Origin: Halomarina rubra
GTDB lineage: Archaea > Halobacteriota > Halobacteria > Halobacteriales > Haloarculaceae
Assembly (NCBI RefSeq): GCF_023699475.1
Contig: NZ_JALXFV010000008.1
Span: 720,583 to 784,582, forward strand
Direction of reading: 5' to 3'
Length of the DNA stretch: 64,000 bases
A model generated the notes under the pieces. That model was not told the origin of the DNA. It did not search any database and worked only from the letters and a program-made list of their open reading frames with translations. Numbering within the stretch: position 1 is the stretch's first letter; each line of letters starts with the position of its first letter. Positions 1 through 8,565 of this stretch are shown piece after piece. Both the position numbers and the translations under genes were made by a program.

Positions 1-689
1 CGAACGTCGTCGAGGTCGCGGACCGCGAGGCGTTCGACGCCGTCGTCGACCGCGCCCGGTCGGCCGACATCCGCGTCCTCGCTCAGGAGAAGGTCGACGT
101 CGCGGTCGGCGAGGACCGCTCGCTGGCCTCGTACGTACCGCCGAACGATTCGGAAGCCGACCCGCTGGCAGTCGTCGGGAACGCCCGGGTCCGCCATCCG
201 CGACAGTTCGGGACGTCGTGTGTCGTCGACGTGGTCGAGGACGCGACGATTCGCGAGCACGCCCTCTCGGTCATCTCGGACGCGGAGTACCACGGCATCA
301 GCGAGGCGGAGTTCGTCTACGACTCGGCCCGCGGCGAACACGTCCTGCTCGACATCAACACCCGCCCGTGGAAGTGGATCGGTCTGCCCGTCGCCGCCGG
401 GCGGAACCTCCCGCTCGCGGCCTACGAGTCGGCGGTCGGCGGCGACGTCGAGCGCGCCCGCGGACCGAAACTCGCCTCACGATGGGTGTACCTCCGGGAC
501 TTCCTCGCGGGCCTCGCCGGGGGCGAGACTCCGAACGTCCTCACCGGCGAGCAGTGGCGAGCGGTCGCGGCCGGGCGACCCGTCGACGCCGACGTGACGA
601 CGGCCGTCTTCGACACGGCCGACCCGGGGCCCGTCCAGCGCCTCGTCGAGACGGAGTTCGGCGGTCGGGACTACTACTGCTCCTGTTGA
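1..689 (+). CDS. ATP-grasp carboxylate-amine ligase family protein, C-terminal part
   Basis: The frame is open from the first base of the window and ends with TGA at 687-689, so the start lies outside and about 228 codons are visible. The visible part has the C-terminal half of an ATP-grasp domain: the stretch LLDINTRPWKWIGLPVAAG matches the metal- and nucleotide-binding E/D-x-N-x-R segment of the carboxylate-amine ligase group. Such enzymes activate a carboxylate with ATP and join it to an amine; the substrate cannot be told from this fragment. It ends in CSC. The next gene starts 80 bases on behind its own promoter, so the two are probably not co-transcribed. Confidence 0.75.
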   Translation, partial: NVVEVADREAFDAVVDRARSADIRVLAQEKVDVAVGEDRSLASYVPPNDSEADPLAVVGNARVRHPRQFGTSCVVDVVEDATIREHALSVISDAEYHGISEAEFVYDSARGEHVLLDINTRPWKWIGLPVAAGRNLPLAAYESAVGGDVERARGPKLASRWVYLRDFLAGLAGGETPNVLTGEQWRAVAAGRPVDADVTTAVFDTADPGPVQRLVETEFGGRDYYCSC

Positions 690-769
690 GCGTGGCGGCG
701 TGTCCGAGACGACGGCCGATTCGGCCGCTTTCCCCCGGAGTTTAGCGGCCCGCGGCCGGACCGAACCCA

Positions 770-2188
770 ATGACCGACACGCGGCCCGACGGCGGCGGCG
801 GGACAGACGAGGACGGTGACGGTCCGGACGACGACGGTCGGATGCGACTCAACCTGTTCACGATGAACGCCGTCGAGCACGTCTCGATGGGTAGCTGGCG
901 GTACCCCGGCGACCAGTCGGCACGGTACACCGACCGGACCTACTGGGAGGAGGTCGCTCGCACCGCCGAGCGCGGGGGGTTCGACGCCGTCTTCTTCGCC
1001 GACGTGCGGGGCATCTACGACGTGTTCGGCGACTCCCGGGAGACGGCCATCCGGAAGGCCGTCCAGACGCCCTCGAACGACCCCTCCTACCTGATTCCCG
1101 CGATGGCCTCGGTGACCGACCACCTCGGGTTCGCCGTGACGCGCTCGACGTCCTACTCCCACCCCTACCAGCTCGCCCGCGAGTTCTCGACGCTCGACCA
1201 CCTCACCGACGGGCGGGTCGCGTTCAACGTCGTCACCTCCTACCTCGAATCGGCCGCCCGGAACCTCGGCGTCGACGAACGCCTCGACCACGACGACCGC
1301 TACGACCGCGCCCAGGAGTTCATGGAGCTGTGTTACGCACTCTGGGAGGACTCCTGGGACGACGACGCCGTCGTCCGGGACCGCGAGGCGGGCGTGTTCA
1401 CCCGGCCGGAGGGCGTCCACGACGTCGACCACGACGGCGACTTCTTCACCGTGCAGGGACCGCACGGCTGCGAGCCCTCGCCCCAGCGGACGCCCGTCGT
1501 CTACCAGGCCGGGTCCTCCGAGCGCGGCCGGGAGTTCGCTGCCCGCAACGCCGAGGCCGTCTTCGTCAGCCTCCCGACCGAACGCGGCGTCCGGGACTAC
1601 GTCGGGGACATGCGCGAACGGGCCGCAGACCACGGCCGGGACCCCGATTCACTGGCCTTCTTCCCCGGTATCGTCCCCGTCGTCGGCGAGACGGCGGCGC
1701 TCGCGGAGGCGAAGTACGAGAGCTACCGAGACGCCATCGACGTGGAGGGTGTCCTCGCGCTGCTCTCGGGGTTCATGGACATGGACCTCTCGGCGTTGGA
1801 CCCCGACGAGCGCGTCGAACACATCGAGACCGAGGCCATCCAGGGGGCGGTCGACGCGTTCACCACCAGCGACCCCGACCGGGAGTGGACCGTCCGGGAG
1901 GTAGCGCAGTTCGCCGGTCTCGGGACCACCTCGCCGGTCCTCGTCGGCACGCCCGAACACGTCGCCGACGAACTCGAACGATGGTTCCACGACGTCGGCG
2001 TCGACGGCTTCAACGTCAAGGAGGTCGTCCGGCCGGACAGTCTGACCGACTTCGTCGACCTCGTCGTGCCCGAGTTTCGCGAACGCGGACTGCTTCGCGA
2101 GTCCTACGAGGGCGGGACCCTCCGGGAGAACACCCTGGGGTACGGCCCGCGACTCCCGGCCGACCACCCGGGACGACGCCGGGAGTGA
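770..2188 (+). CDS. LLM-class flavin-dependent monooxygenase (NtaA/SnaA/DszA type)
   Basis: A 472-residue bacterial-luciferase-like TIM-barrel enzyme expected to oxidise a small molecule with FMNH2 and oxygen. After an acidic, Gly-rich N-terminus comes a barrel start RLNLFTMNAVEHVSMGSWR, then the WEEVARTAERGGFDAVFFAD segment, SNDPSYLIPAMASVT and HPYQLAREFSTLDHLTDGR. All are typical of the nitrilotriacetate/DszA branch, whose members are about 430-470 residues. Substrate unknown. A TATA-like TTTAGC at 741-746 lies 27 bases before this ATG, favouring the long form; an internal ATG at 842 would remove the acidic tail. No flavin reductase is next to it, so reduced flavin must come from elsewhere. 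Confidence 0.88.
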   Translation: MTDTRPDGGGGTDEDGDGPDDDGRMRLNLFTMNAVEHVSMGSWRYPGDQSARYTDRTYWEEVARTAERGGFDAVFFADVRGIYDVFGDSRETAIRKAVQTPSNDPSYLIPAMASVTDHLGFAVTRSTSYSHPYQLAREFSTLDHLTDGRVAFNVVTSYLESAARNLGVDERLDHDDRYDRAQEFMELCYALWEDSWDDDAVVRDREAGVFTRPEGVHDVDHDGDFFTVQGPHGCEPSPQRTPVVYQAGSSERGREFAARNAEAVFVSLPTERGVRDYVGDMRERAADHGRDPDSLAFFPGIVPVVGETAALAEAKYESYRDAIDVEGVLALLSGFMDMDLSALDPDERVEHIETEAIQGAVDAFTTSDPDREWTVREVAQFAGLGTTSPVLVGTPEHVADELERWFHDVGVDGFNVKEVVRPDSLTDFVDLVVPEFRERGLLRESYEGGTLRENTLGYGPRLPADHPGRRRE

Positions 2189-2243
2189 ACGGGGAGTGAA
2201 AGAGTAGTGAACGGGAACCGACCAGTGCCTCGCCGGACGCGAG

Positions 2244-2249
2244 TTTATC
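2244..2249 (+). promoter_or_regulatory. TATA box of the small membrane-protein gene
   Basis: TTTATC centred about 27 bases before the GTG at 2274, so transcription would begin at or next to the start codon (leaderless). This spacing is the reason for choosing the GTG start. Confidence 0.6.
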
Positions 2250-2273
2250 CCCGCTGCGGGCCTCCCTCGACCC

Positions 2274-2573
2274 GTGTTGTTCCAGAGCTTCTTCGACCCA
2301 GGCCACGGACTGCTCTCCTCGTTCGACGAGCGGGCGGTCGCAGTGGTCGCGTTCCTCGTTCTCTCGGCGGTCGGCCTGCTCGCGGAGGCGCTCTGGGACG
2401 CGAAGGGGATGCTCGTCGCCGGCGCGCTGGTCGTGTTCGTCGTCGCAATCGTCGTCTGGGCACCGCCGCTGTTCGCCGAGGAGTGGCACTACGCCGTCCT
2501 CGCCGCCGTCCCCGTCGTCCTCGGGAACCACTTCTACCGAGGGCGTAACCCACGGGGACGCGGCGGCCCGTAG
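2274..2573 (+). CDS. Small integral membrane protein, unknown function
   Basis: A 99-residue protein starting at GTG and ending TAG. It has three hydrophobic segments, roughly residues 22-40, 46-63 and 71-84, with a short basic, Gly-rich C-terminus (RGRNPRGRGGP). I do not recognise a family. The start is chosen because a TATA box at 2244-2249 sits 27 bases upstream, giving a leaderless message. It is a single-gene unit: the preceding oxidoreductase ends 85 bases earlier and the next gene runs the other way, tail to tail. Confidence 0.7.
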   Translation: MLFQSFFDPGHGLLSSFDERAVAVVAFLVLSAVGLLAEALWDAKGMLVAGALVVFVVAIVVWAPPLFAEEWHYAVLAAVPVVLGNHFYRGRNPRGRGGP

Positions 2574-2609
2574 TGTTCGGCCGACGCTCCACGACCGGCC
2601 GTTCGGCGG

Positions 2610-3356
2610 TCAGGATTCGTCGAGGACGACCGGGACCCCGCGGCTCGCGACGTCGGCCGCGAACGCGCCCGAATCCGTCTCCAATGCGTGGAACGTGTTG
2701 TAGTGGATGGGGAGTACGAGGTCCGGTTCGACGCCGGCGGCGAGTACCGCGGCCTCGTGGCGGTCCATCGTGAACGACCCACCGATGGGCGGACAGAACA
2801 GCGAGCAGTCGACTGCCCGGTGGCTGTCGAGCGCGTCCGAGTCCCCTGGCCAGAACACTCCGGTCCCGTCGACGTCGAGGTGGAAGCCACAGCCGAACCC
2901 CTCGGGGTGGTAGGGAGTGCCGTCGTCGCGGGTGTGGGGGCCGTCGGGGTCGTTGTACGCGGCCGTCGCCGTCACCTCGACGCCGGCGACGGTCAGCGAG
3001 TCGCCGTAGGCCACCCGCTCGACCTCGTAGGGGAGGTCGTCGAGCGGGTCGACGTCGCGGTCGATTGCGTCGGCGTCGACGGCCTCGAAGGCCACGACCG
3101 TGGCGTCGTCCCCGGCGACCCGTCGGACGGCGTCGGAGTCGTAGTGGTGGTCGTGAGTGATACAGACCACGTCCCCGTCTTTCGCGTCGTAGTCCACCGG
3201 CGTGGGGTGGCCGACGCCGGGGGTGTCCGGCTCCCAGTCGCCGGTGAGGACGCCGTAGCGACCGGGGTCGAGGTAGACGGTCGCGGTCGGCGATTCGAGG
3301 CGGAGCGTCGCGTAGCCGAACCAGTCGACGGCGAGGCCCTCGTGTCGTATCGTCAT
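2610..3356 (-). CDS. MBL-fold metal-dependent hydrolase (UlaG-like)
   Basis: A 248-residue metallo-beta-lactamase-fold protein. It starts MTIRHEGLAVDWFGYATLRLE, contains VYLDPGRYG, and has the metal-binding motif CITHDHHYDSDAVRR (His-x-His-x-x-x-Asp pattern), with later histidines in GDSDALDSHRA and LPIHYNT. This resembles the UlaG/YycJ-type group, which acts on lactones, phosphodiesters or other small substrates; the real substrate is unknown. A longer frame exists, but the ATG at 3354-3356 is preferred because a T-rich TATA-like element (on this strand CTTTTCTC, near 3379-3386) lies 27 bases before it. It follows the HTH-CBS gene on the same strand with a 109-base gap. Confidence 0.82.
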   Translation of the reverse strand: MTIRHEGLAVDWFGYATLRLESPTATVYLDPGRYGVLTGDWEPDTPGVGHPTPVDYDAKDGDVVCITHDHHYDSDAVRRVAGDDATVVAFEAVDADAIDRDVDPLDDLPYEVERVAYGDSLTVAGVEVTATAAYNDPDGPHTRDDGTPYHPEGFGCGFHLDVDGTGVFWPGDSDALDSHRAVDCSLFCPPIGGSFTMDRHEAAVLAAGVEPDLVLPIHYNTFHALETDSGAFAADVASRGVPVVLDES

Positions 3357-3465
3357 CGCCGGCGGTACGGCGACGAGCGAGAAAAGCGACCCAGATGCGG
3401 AAGGTGGTGCCGCGACCCGCCCGCCCCGAGGCGGTCGGAGGCGGACGTCGCTCGCCACCCGCCGC

Positions 3466-4014
3466 TCAGGACTGGAGGTCCGCCGCGATGTCGGCCTCGG
3501 TGATGATTCCGCGCATCTTCCCGCCCTCGACGACGATGACGGCGTCGTGGTGGTCGAGGTGGTTGTCCACCTCGTCGAGCGTCGCGTCGCGAGCGACCGT
3601 CGTCAGCGCCTCGCGCATCACTTCGGCGACGGGGAGGTCGCCGAGGCCTTCGCTCTCGTCGACCCGCCGGATGTCGCTCGTCGAGATGAGACCGACCGGG
3701 TAGCCGTCGCGGGCGACGGGCAACTGCGAGTACCCCTCGGCGCTCATCGTCTCGATGGCCTCCCGGACGCTGTCGTCGGGGGCGACGGCGACGACCGGTT
3801 CGTGCATCACGTCCTCGGCGCGACGAATCGCCCCCTCGGCGGCGTCCATCGCCTCGACGATGCGACGCAGCGTCGAGAGTCGCGGGTCGACGTCGTCGCC
3901 CTCGATGCGGGCGATGAGCGGTTGAGAGACCCCCGCCCGCTCGGCGAGTTCGCTCTGGGTCAACTCCAACGAGTGACGCCGTTCGCGGAGGTCCGCTGGC
4001 GTCGGCAGCTTCAT
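3466..4014 (-). CDS. XRE-type HTH regulator with two CBS domains
   Basis: A 182-residue protein with a helix-turn-helix of the XRE/Cro type (about residues 8-60, LTQSELAERAGVSQPLIARIE). Two CBS modules follow: about 68-120, starting VMHEPVVAVAPDDSVREAI, and about 128-180, including DADIAADL-like GIITEADIAAD. CBS pairs bind adenosyl ligands, so this looks like a nucleotide- or SAM-sensing DNA-binding protein, a common archaeal arrangement. An AT-rich element (4031-4043) lies upstream. It is divergent from the HTH-10 gene at 4163, and the 148-base space between them carries 6-base inverted arms (4093-4098 and 4108-4113). Target genes are not known. Confidence 0.88.
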   Translation of the reverse strand: MKLPTPADLRERRHSLELTQSELAERAGVSQPLIARIEGDDVDPRLSTLRRIVEAMDAAEGAIRRAEDVMHEPVVAVAPDDSVREAIETMSAEGYSQLPVARDGYPVGLISTSDIRRVDESEGLGDLPVAEVMREALTTVARDATLDEVDNHLDHHDAVIVVEGGKMRGIITEADIAADLQS

Positions 4015-4162
4015 ACGCCACCGATAACCGAGGGTTATTCAAAAGTGTTCCGTCGGCGGGTGCCCGACGCTCGGTAGTCGCTGGGCCACAGCGGTCGCGT
4101 TCTCGGAGCGACCCGGTGGAACGCGAGGTGTTTTGTGTAGTGACCGACTGGTAGGAACTGAC

Positions 4163-4876
4163 ATGGGTGAGGGACAGTCGGAGGGTGGTGCGCGGCTCAC
4201 ACTCGACATCTGGCACCCGAACTGCTGGACGTTGGAGGTGACCGACGAGGTACCGGCCGGTCTGCTCGGTCACGGCGTCCACCACGTCGACGGCCGTGCG
4301 CAGGGCCGGTTCACGGCGTTCGCCGACACGACGGCGGACCTCGCCGCGCTCATCGACGCCATCGGGGCGTCCTCGCTCACCGAGTCCGTCTGGAGTGTCG
4401 CCCAGCCCCGAACCGTCGAGGACGGTGCGCTCGCGCCGGGGAGCGCGACTCAGGGTCTCATCGTCACCTACGACATCCACAACAGCATCAACGATGCGCT
4501 CGTCTCGCGAGGGTTCATCCCCGACGAACCGGTCCGGATGGTCGGGGGGCGGGAGTTCTGGACGGTCGTGGTTCGGAAGGACCGCGAGGCGGTGCAGGCG
4601 GCTCTGGAGGAGGTTCGCGCCGAACACGACGCGGACATCCGCGTCAGCCACATCGGCACCGCGAGCGAAGGCGTCGGCGCGGGGATGTTCTCGACCGACG
4701 ACCTCTCGGAGCGCCAGCGCGAGGTGTTCGAACTCGCCCGACAGCGCGGCTACTACACCTGGCCCCGCGACGTCTCGGCGGCCGACCTCGCCGACGAACT
4801 GGGGCTGTCGAAGGCGACGCTGCTCGAACACCTCCGGAAGGCCGAGGCGAAACTCCTCGGCGAACGCTCGAAGTGA
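4163..4876 (+). CDS. HTH-10 (bacterioopsin-activator type) transcriptional regulator
   Basis: A 237-residue haloarchaeal regulator. The N-terminal about 170 residues form the sensor-like region usual in this family; the C-terminal DDLSERQREVFELARQRGYY begins the HTH-10 domain, with DLADELGLSKATLLEHLRKA as the recognition part. The ATG at 4163 is preferred to a GTG at 4133 because the latter sits on the TATA-like TTTTGTG. It lies 89 bases upstream of an APC permease/M20 hydrolase operon on the same strand and is the obvious candidate to control it. The ligand is unknown. Confidence 0.85.
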   Translation: MGEGQSEGGARLTLDIWHPNCWTLEVTDEVPAGLLGHGVHHVDGRAQGRFTAFADTTADLAALIDAIGASSLTESVWSVAQPRTVEDGALAPGSATQGLIVTYDIHNSINDALVSRGFIPDEPVRMVGGREFWTVVVRKDREAVQAALEEVRAEHDADIRVSHIGTASEGVGAGMFSTDDLSERQREVFELARQRGYYTWPRDVSAADLADELGLSKATLLEHLRKAEAKLLGERSK

Positions 4877-4889
4877 GCGGGCCGTCGGC

Positions 4890-4915
4890 GGGTCGTGACC
4901 TCGTCCCGACGACCC
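4890..4915. promoter_or_regulatory. Inverted repeat upstream of the permease operon (candidate operator)
   Basis: Arms GGGTCGT (4890-4896) and ACGACCC (4909-4915), 12 bases apart. They sit between the HTH-10 stop codon and the TATA-like GTTAACA (4935-4941), so about 20 bases upstream of the TATA box. A good place for an activator site. Function is inferred from position only. Confidence 0.35.
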
Positions 4916-4965
4916 AATCATGCTAGGTGCGGGAGTTAACACACGACGGTGAGAGACGGTAGCAC

Positions 4966-6522
4966 ATGTCTTCAGAGGGTGCGAGCGCCGACAACAGTCT
5001 CGCCCGGAACATGGGGCCGCTCGGGGCGGTCGCCACGGTGGTTGCCGGGACGCTCGGTGCGGGACTGTTCGTCACGCTCGGCACGGCCAGCAGCACGACC
5101 GGTCCGAGCGTCATCCTGGTGGTGGCACTGTCGGGCCTGCTCGCGATGGCTATCGCGACGAACTACAGTTGGATGGCGACCATCTTCCCCGGAGCGGCGG
5201 GGTCGTACACGTACATCTCCCGGACGTTCGACTCCCGGTTACCGGGGTTCGTCGTCACGTGGTCGAAGTGGTTGGGGTACATGGCCGCCGACGCCGTCCT
5301 CGCCATCGGGTTCGGGAGCTACCTCAAGGTGTTCTACCCGAACGTGGTGCTCCCGTTCGGCGTCGACTTCACGGTCGGTGCTGGCTTCGCGCTGCTCACC
5401 GTCCTCTTCCTCGTCAACCTCGTCGGTACGAAGGGCTACAGCGTCTCCCAGAACCTCATCTTCGGGTTCCTCATCGTCTCCATCCTGGTCCTGGTCGTCC
5501 CGGGACTGTTCTCCATCGACACCGTGAACTACCAGCCGTTCTTCACGGGCGGTCTGGACGGGTTCGTCGCCGCCGCGGTGCCGCTGTTCTACGCGTACAT
5601 CGGCATCGCCGTCGCCGCTCAGATGGGCGCGGAGGTGAAGAACCCCGGTCGGAACCTCCCGCTGGCGATGGTCGGCGGGACGGCCATCCTCATCGTCCTC
5701 TACATGCTGACGGCAGCGGTCATCTACGGCGTCGTCGGCGACTACACCGTGCTGGCGAACTCCGACCGCCCGCTGGCGACCGCCGCCGAAGTGTTCCTGG
5801 GCGATATCGGGACCGGCATCGTCGCGTTCGGCGGGTTGCTCGCCACTGCCTCCAGTGTCCACGCGGTGATGGCCGCCGGTATCAAGATGCCGTACTCGTG
5901 GTCCTGGGACGAGGTGTTCCCCAAGCAGTTCTCCGCCGTGAGCGAACGGTTCCGGACGCCCCACTGGTCGCTGCTGACGCTGTACCTCGTCGCCGCTGGC
6001 CTGACGTTCTGGTCGGGCGGTCTCGACCGGGCGCTCGCCATCGCGACGTTCAGCTACCTCATCGCGTACCTCACCGTCTCGCTGACGGCGGGGTACGTCT
6101 ACGTGAAACGCCCAGACATCGGCTCGCGGGCCGCGTTCCAGCCGGGCACGTGGTTCTACCTCTCGATCGGCGTCGCGACGGTCGGTGCGGCCGCGCTCCT
6201 CACGCAGGCCGCGAACTGGCTCGGCGTGTTCGCCGTCGACTACGGCGCGGTGTTCGACGCGCTCTCGCGTGGGGCGCTCCTGGAGGCCGCCGGGGTCGTC
6301 AACGAGACCATCCCGACGCTCAGCATCTACGTCCCGTGGCTGCTCGTCGGCCTGGGTATCTTCGGGGTGTACTGGTACCTCGGCAACCAGCGGGGCACCG
6401 ACGTCGGAGCCATCCTCGACACGCTGCCGGGCGTCCCGAGCGACGAGTGGAACCCGGACATCCGGGAGAACGACCCCGAAGCGAGCGACGACCGCACGCC
6501 GAGTCCGGGGGCGGGTGATTAG
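4966..6522 (+). CDS. APC-superfamily amino acid/polyamine permease
   Basis: A 518-residue polytopic membrane protein of LeuT fold with about 12 hydrophobic segments. The first carries the broken-helix signature GTLGAGLFVTLG, followed by FPGAAGSYTYISRTF and VPLFYAYIGIAVAAQMGAEVKNP-type motifs normal for APC transporters, which move amino acids or related amines across the membrane. The C-terminus is hydrophilic and acidic. The start has a TATA-like GTTAACA 25-31 bases upstream (4935-4941). The stop TAG (6520-6522) directly touches the ATG of the M20 hydrolase, so the pair is translationally linked, suggesting uptake of an N-acylated amino acid or dipeptide that is then cleaved inside. Confidence 0.9.
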   Translation: MSSEGASADNSLARNMGPLGAVATVVAGTLGAGLFVTLGTASSTTGPSVILVVALSGLLAMAIATNYSWMATIFPGAAGSYTYISRTFDSRLPGFVVTWSKWLGYMAADAVLAIGFGSYLKVFYPNVVLPFGVDFTVGAGFALLTVLFLVNLVGTKGYSVSQNLIFGFLIVSILVLVVPGLFSIDTVNYQPFFTGGLDGFVAAAVPLFYAYIGIAVAAQMGAEVKNPGRNLPLAMVGGTAILIVLYMLTAAVIYGVVGDYTVLANSDRPLATAAEVFLGDIGTGIVAFGGLLATASSVHAVMAAGIKMPYSWSWDEVFPKQFSAVSERFRTPHWSLLTLYLVAAGLTFWSGGLDRALAIATFSYLIAYLTVSLTAGYVYVKRPDIGSRAAFQPGTWFYLSIGVATVGAAALLTQAANWLGVFAVDYGAVFDALSRGALLEAAGVVNETIPTLSIYVPWLLVGLGIFGVYWYLGNQRGTDVGAILDTLPGVPSDEWNPDIRENDPEASDDRTPSPGAGD

Positions 6523-7734
6523 ATGATTCACCCACGGTCCGTCGCCGACACCGTCGACGCCGAGGCGACCGTCGACCTGCTCCAGGACCTCGTGCGGATT
6601 CGGAGCCCGTACTTCGAGGAGGCCGAGATAACCGAGTTCGTCTACGACTGGCTCGACGACCGCGACCTCGACCCCGACTACCACCACGTCTCGGAACCCG
6701 ACATCACGGGGTTCGAGGGCGACAACGTCGTCGCTCGTCTGGTGGGCGACGACCCCGACGCACCCACGCTGCTCCTGAACGCCCACGTGGACACCGTGAA
6801 GATAGTCGAGGCGTGGGACGAAGACCCCTGTTCGGGGCGTATCGAGGACGGGAAGCTGTACGGACAGGGTGCCTGCGACATGAAGGGCGGCCTCGCCGCC
6901 ATCATGGTCGCGTTCGAGGCGCTCGCGGACGTCGACCTCGCGGGCGACGTGCTGTTCACCGCCGTCGTCGACGAGGAAGGACCGTACGGTCTGGGCGCGG
7001 ACGCGCTCGTACGGGACGGGTACACCGACGACTGCGACGCCGCCGTCGTCACCGAACCCGGCCCTATCCTCTGTCAGTCGGACGTCGAGAACCCCGCGCT
7101 CGTCCTCGGCGCACGGGGGCGATTCCTCTACGACGTCGAGGTGACCGGCCGCGCCGCTCACGGCTCGCAACCCGAGAAGGGCGTCAACGCGGTCGTCGAC
7201 GCGGGCCGCGTCGCGGAGGCGCTCGACGAACTCGAGGTGGACTCCCACCCGCAGTTGGGCGACGGGTCGGTCTGTCCGCTGTTCGTCGAGGGCGGGGGAC
7301 AGACGCTCTCGGTTCCGGAGTCGGCCCGCCTCATGGCCGACCGGCACGTCGTCCCCGGCGAGACCAAGGCGGTGGTGCGCGAACAGGCCGAGGCCGCCAT
7401 CGAGTCGCTCGACCTCGACAGCGAGGTCGACGTGGACTTTCGCGAGGCACCGGCCGACGACGTCTACTACGGCCCGTACGTCACCGACCCCGACCACCCG
7501 CTGGTGGGGGCGCTCGACGGGGCGACCCGCGAGGTGGCGGGCGTCGCCCCGGAGGTGGGCTACTTCTCCAGCGTCGGCGACTTCAACTACTTCGGCGACC
7601 GTGCAGACCTCCCGACGGTCATCGTCGGGCCGGACGGCGAGAACATCCACAGCGCCGGCGAGTTCGTCTACACGGACGACGTCGTCGAGGTGGCACGCAT
7701 CGTCACCGCGGGTGCGGCGTCGTACCTCGGCTGA
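6523..7734 (+). CDS. M20-family metallohydrolase (ArgE/DapE/ACY1-like)
   Basis: A 403-residue zinc-dependent amidohydrolase. Metal ligands and catalytic residues are in LLNAHVDTVK (His and Asp), YGQGACDMKGG (bridging Asp), VVDEEGPYG (Glu-Glu pair) and VVTEPGP (Glu). A dimerisation domain follows from about residue 190 (ARGRFLYDVEVTGRAAHGS). Family members remove N-acyl groups or cut small peptides. It begins at the base after the permease stop codon, so substrate import and hydrolysis are probably coupled. The exact substrate is not readable from sequence. Confidence 0.9.
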   Translation: MIHPRSVADTVDAEATVDLLQDLVRIRSPYFEEAEITEFVYDWLDDRDLDPDYHHVSEPDITGFEGDNVVARLVGDDPDAPTLLLNAHVDTVKIVEAWDEDPCSGRIEDGKLYGQGACDMKGGLAAIMVAFEALADVDLAGDVLFTAVVDEEGPYGLGADALVRDGYTDDCDAAVVTEPGPILCQSDVENPALVLGARGRFLYDVEVTGRAAHGSQPEKGVNAVVDAGRVAEALDELEVDSHPQLGDGSVCPLFVEGGGQTLSVPESARLMADRHVVPGETKAVVREQAEAAIESLDLDSEVDVDFREAPADDVYYGPYVTDPDHPLVGALDGATREVAGVAPEVGYFSSVGDFNYFGDRADLPTVIVGPDGENIHSAGEFVYTDDVVEVARIVTAGAASYLG

Positions 7735-7772
7735 GCGGTTCGGCGGCCGGTCGCGGCGACCGCCCCCTCCGC

Positions 7773-8132
7773 TCAGTCCTCGTCTTCGTCCTCGATGTCG
7801 AACGTCTGGATGACCTTGAGGGGAACCTTCCGGAGTGCGCCACCGATCTCGCTCTTGGCGATGCGCTGGGCGTGCTGTTCGCCCTCGGCGTTGAACACCT
7901 TCATCTCCAGGAGGAGGCCGACGAGCGCGGTGTCGGCGGCGATGAACGCCGAGTCGAACGCCTCGCCACAGGCGGGACACGGCGTCCCGCCCACCTCGAC
8001 CTCGACGTAGTCCATGTCCTTCTGGTTGAGGCGCTTGCCCGCCTCGCTCACCGCGACGCCGATGGCGTCGTCGATACCGTCCACGTCCCGCACCAGCCAC
8101 GCCGCCTCCATGGCGACCAGGTAGTTGCTCAT
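7773..8132 (-). CDS. UPF0212 (DUF555) family protein, copy 1
   Basis: A 119-residue archaeal protein starting MSNYLVAMEAAWLVRDV, with a single CPAC pair (GGTPCPACGEAF) that could bind metal or be redox active, and an acidic tail. The ATG at 8130-8132 gives the family's usual N-terminus; a longer open frame upstream has atypical basic composition. A second, diverged copy is at 49389 with the matching layout, CPHC instead of CPAC, and a longer acidic tail. The family is conserved in archaea without a known role. It converges with the M20 gene, 38 bases between stops. Confidence 0.85.
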   Translation of the reverse strand: MSNYLVAMEAAWLVRDVDGIDDAIGVAVSEAGKRLNQKDMDYVEVEVGGTPCPACGEAFDSAFIAADTALVGLLLEMKVFNAEGEQHAQRIAKSEIGGALRKVPLKVIQTFDIEDEDED

Positions 8133-8256
8133 ACCGTCGAGTCGGGGGCTACCCATTCGGCCCTTGTGGTTTGGCGCGCACGGTACCGCGAAGCGTCGCA
8201 TAAGTTATGGCGAACGCGCGGCACACCGGAGTGCGGCTTACCCGGATTCGCCGATT

Positions 8257-8286
8257 CGAGACAGGTGCAGTTGATGCCGAGACAGG
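8257..8286 (+). repeat. Direct repeat CGAGACAGG x2, 21 bases apart
   Basis: Perfect 9-base copies at 8257-8265 and 8278-8286, two helical turns apart, about 70-95 bases upstream of the TATA box at 8353-8360. This 259-base gap between divergent genes holds no gene that I can support. Candidate upstream activator sites, by position only. Confidence 0.3.
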
Positions 8287-8352
8287 CCCGGTTGAATCGC
8301 TACACTGCGGCACTGTCCTCTCTCTTCCGACCGAATGCGTAGCCACAAGGCG

Positions 8353-8360
8353 TATATAAG
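8353..8360 (+). promoter_or_regulatory. Strong TATA box of the 57-residue membrane-protein gene
   Basis: TATATAAG, close to the archaeal consensus. Transcription would start near 8382-8385, with only a very short leader before the ATG at 8392; GGTGAG at about 8380-8385 could act as a weak ribosome binding site. Confidence 0.65.
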
Positions 8361-8391
8361 GGTCCGTGTTCAGAAGGCGGTGAGGAACCCG

Positions 8392-8565
8392 ATGTTCAAT
8401 CACGTTCGGTCCCTACTGCTGTTCGCCCTGTACCAGTGCTGTCTGTTCGCCGGCATCCTGCTGATGCCGGTGGCGGTGCTGGCGAGTCGTGTCGGAGTCC
8501 GCTTCCCGTACCACCGCGTCGTCGCCCGGGTCGGCGGGGCGTACGACCGCGCGAAGAACCACTGA
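8392..8565 (+). CDS. Small membrane protein, unknown function
   Basis: A 57-residue protein, MFNHVRSLLLFALYQCCLFA at the start, with one or two hydrophobic segments (about residues 6-36) followed by a basic end (RVGGAYDRAKNH). The ATG at 8392 is chosen over an upstream in-frame ATG at 8335 because the latter precedes the strong TATA box at 8353-8360 and would not be on the message. No family recognised. Confidence 0.65.
   Translation: MFNHVRSLLLFALYQCCLFAGILLMPVAVLASRVGVRFPYHRVVARVGGAYDRAKNH

Noticed and set aside
4093-4113. 6-base inverted arms GGTCGC/GCGACC between the HTH-CBS and HTH-10 genes
   Set aside because: Short and GC-only; such pairs are expected often by chance in this DNA, so it is mentioned only within the gene entry.
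5239-8100. Very long antisense open frame opposite the permease, hydrolase and UPF0212 genes
   Set aside because: GC-rich codon use leaves few stops on the opposite strand; the predicted product is Arg/Asp/Val-rich shadow sequence with no domain.
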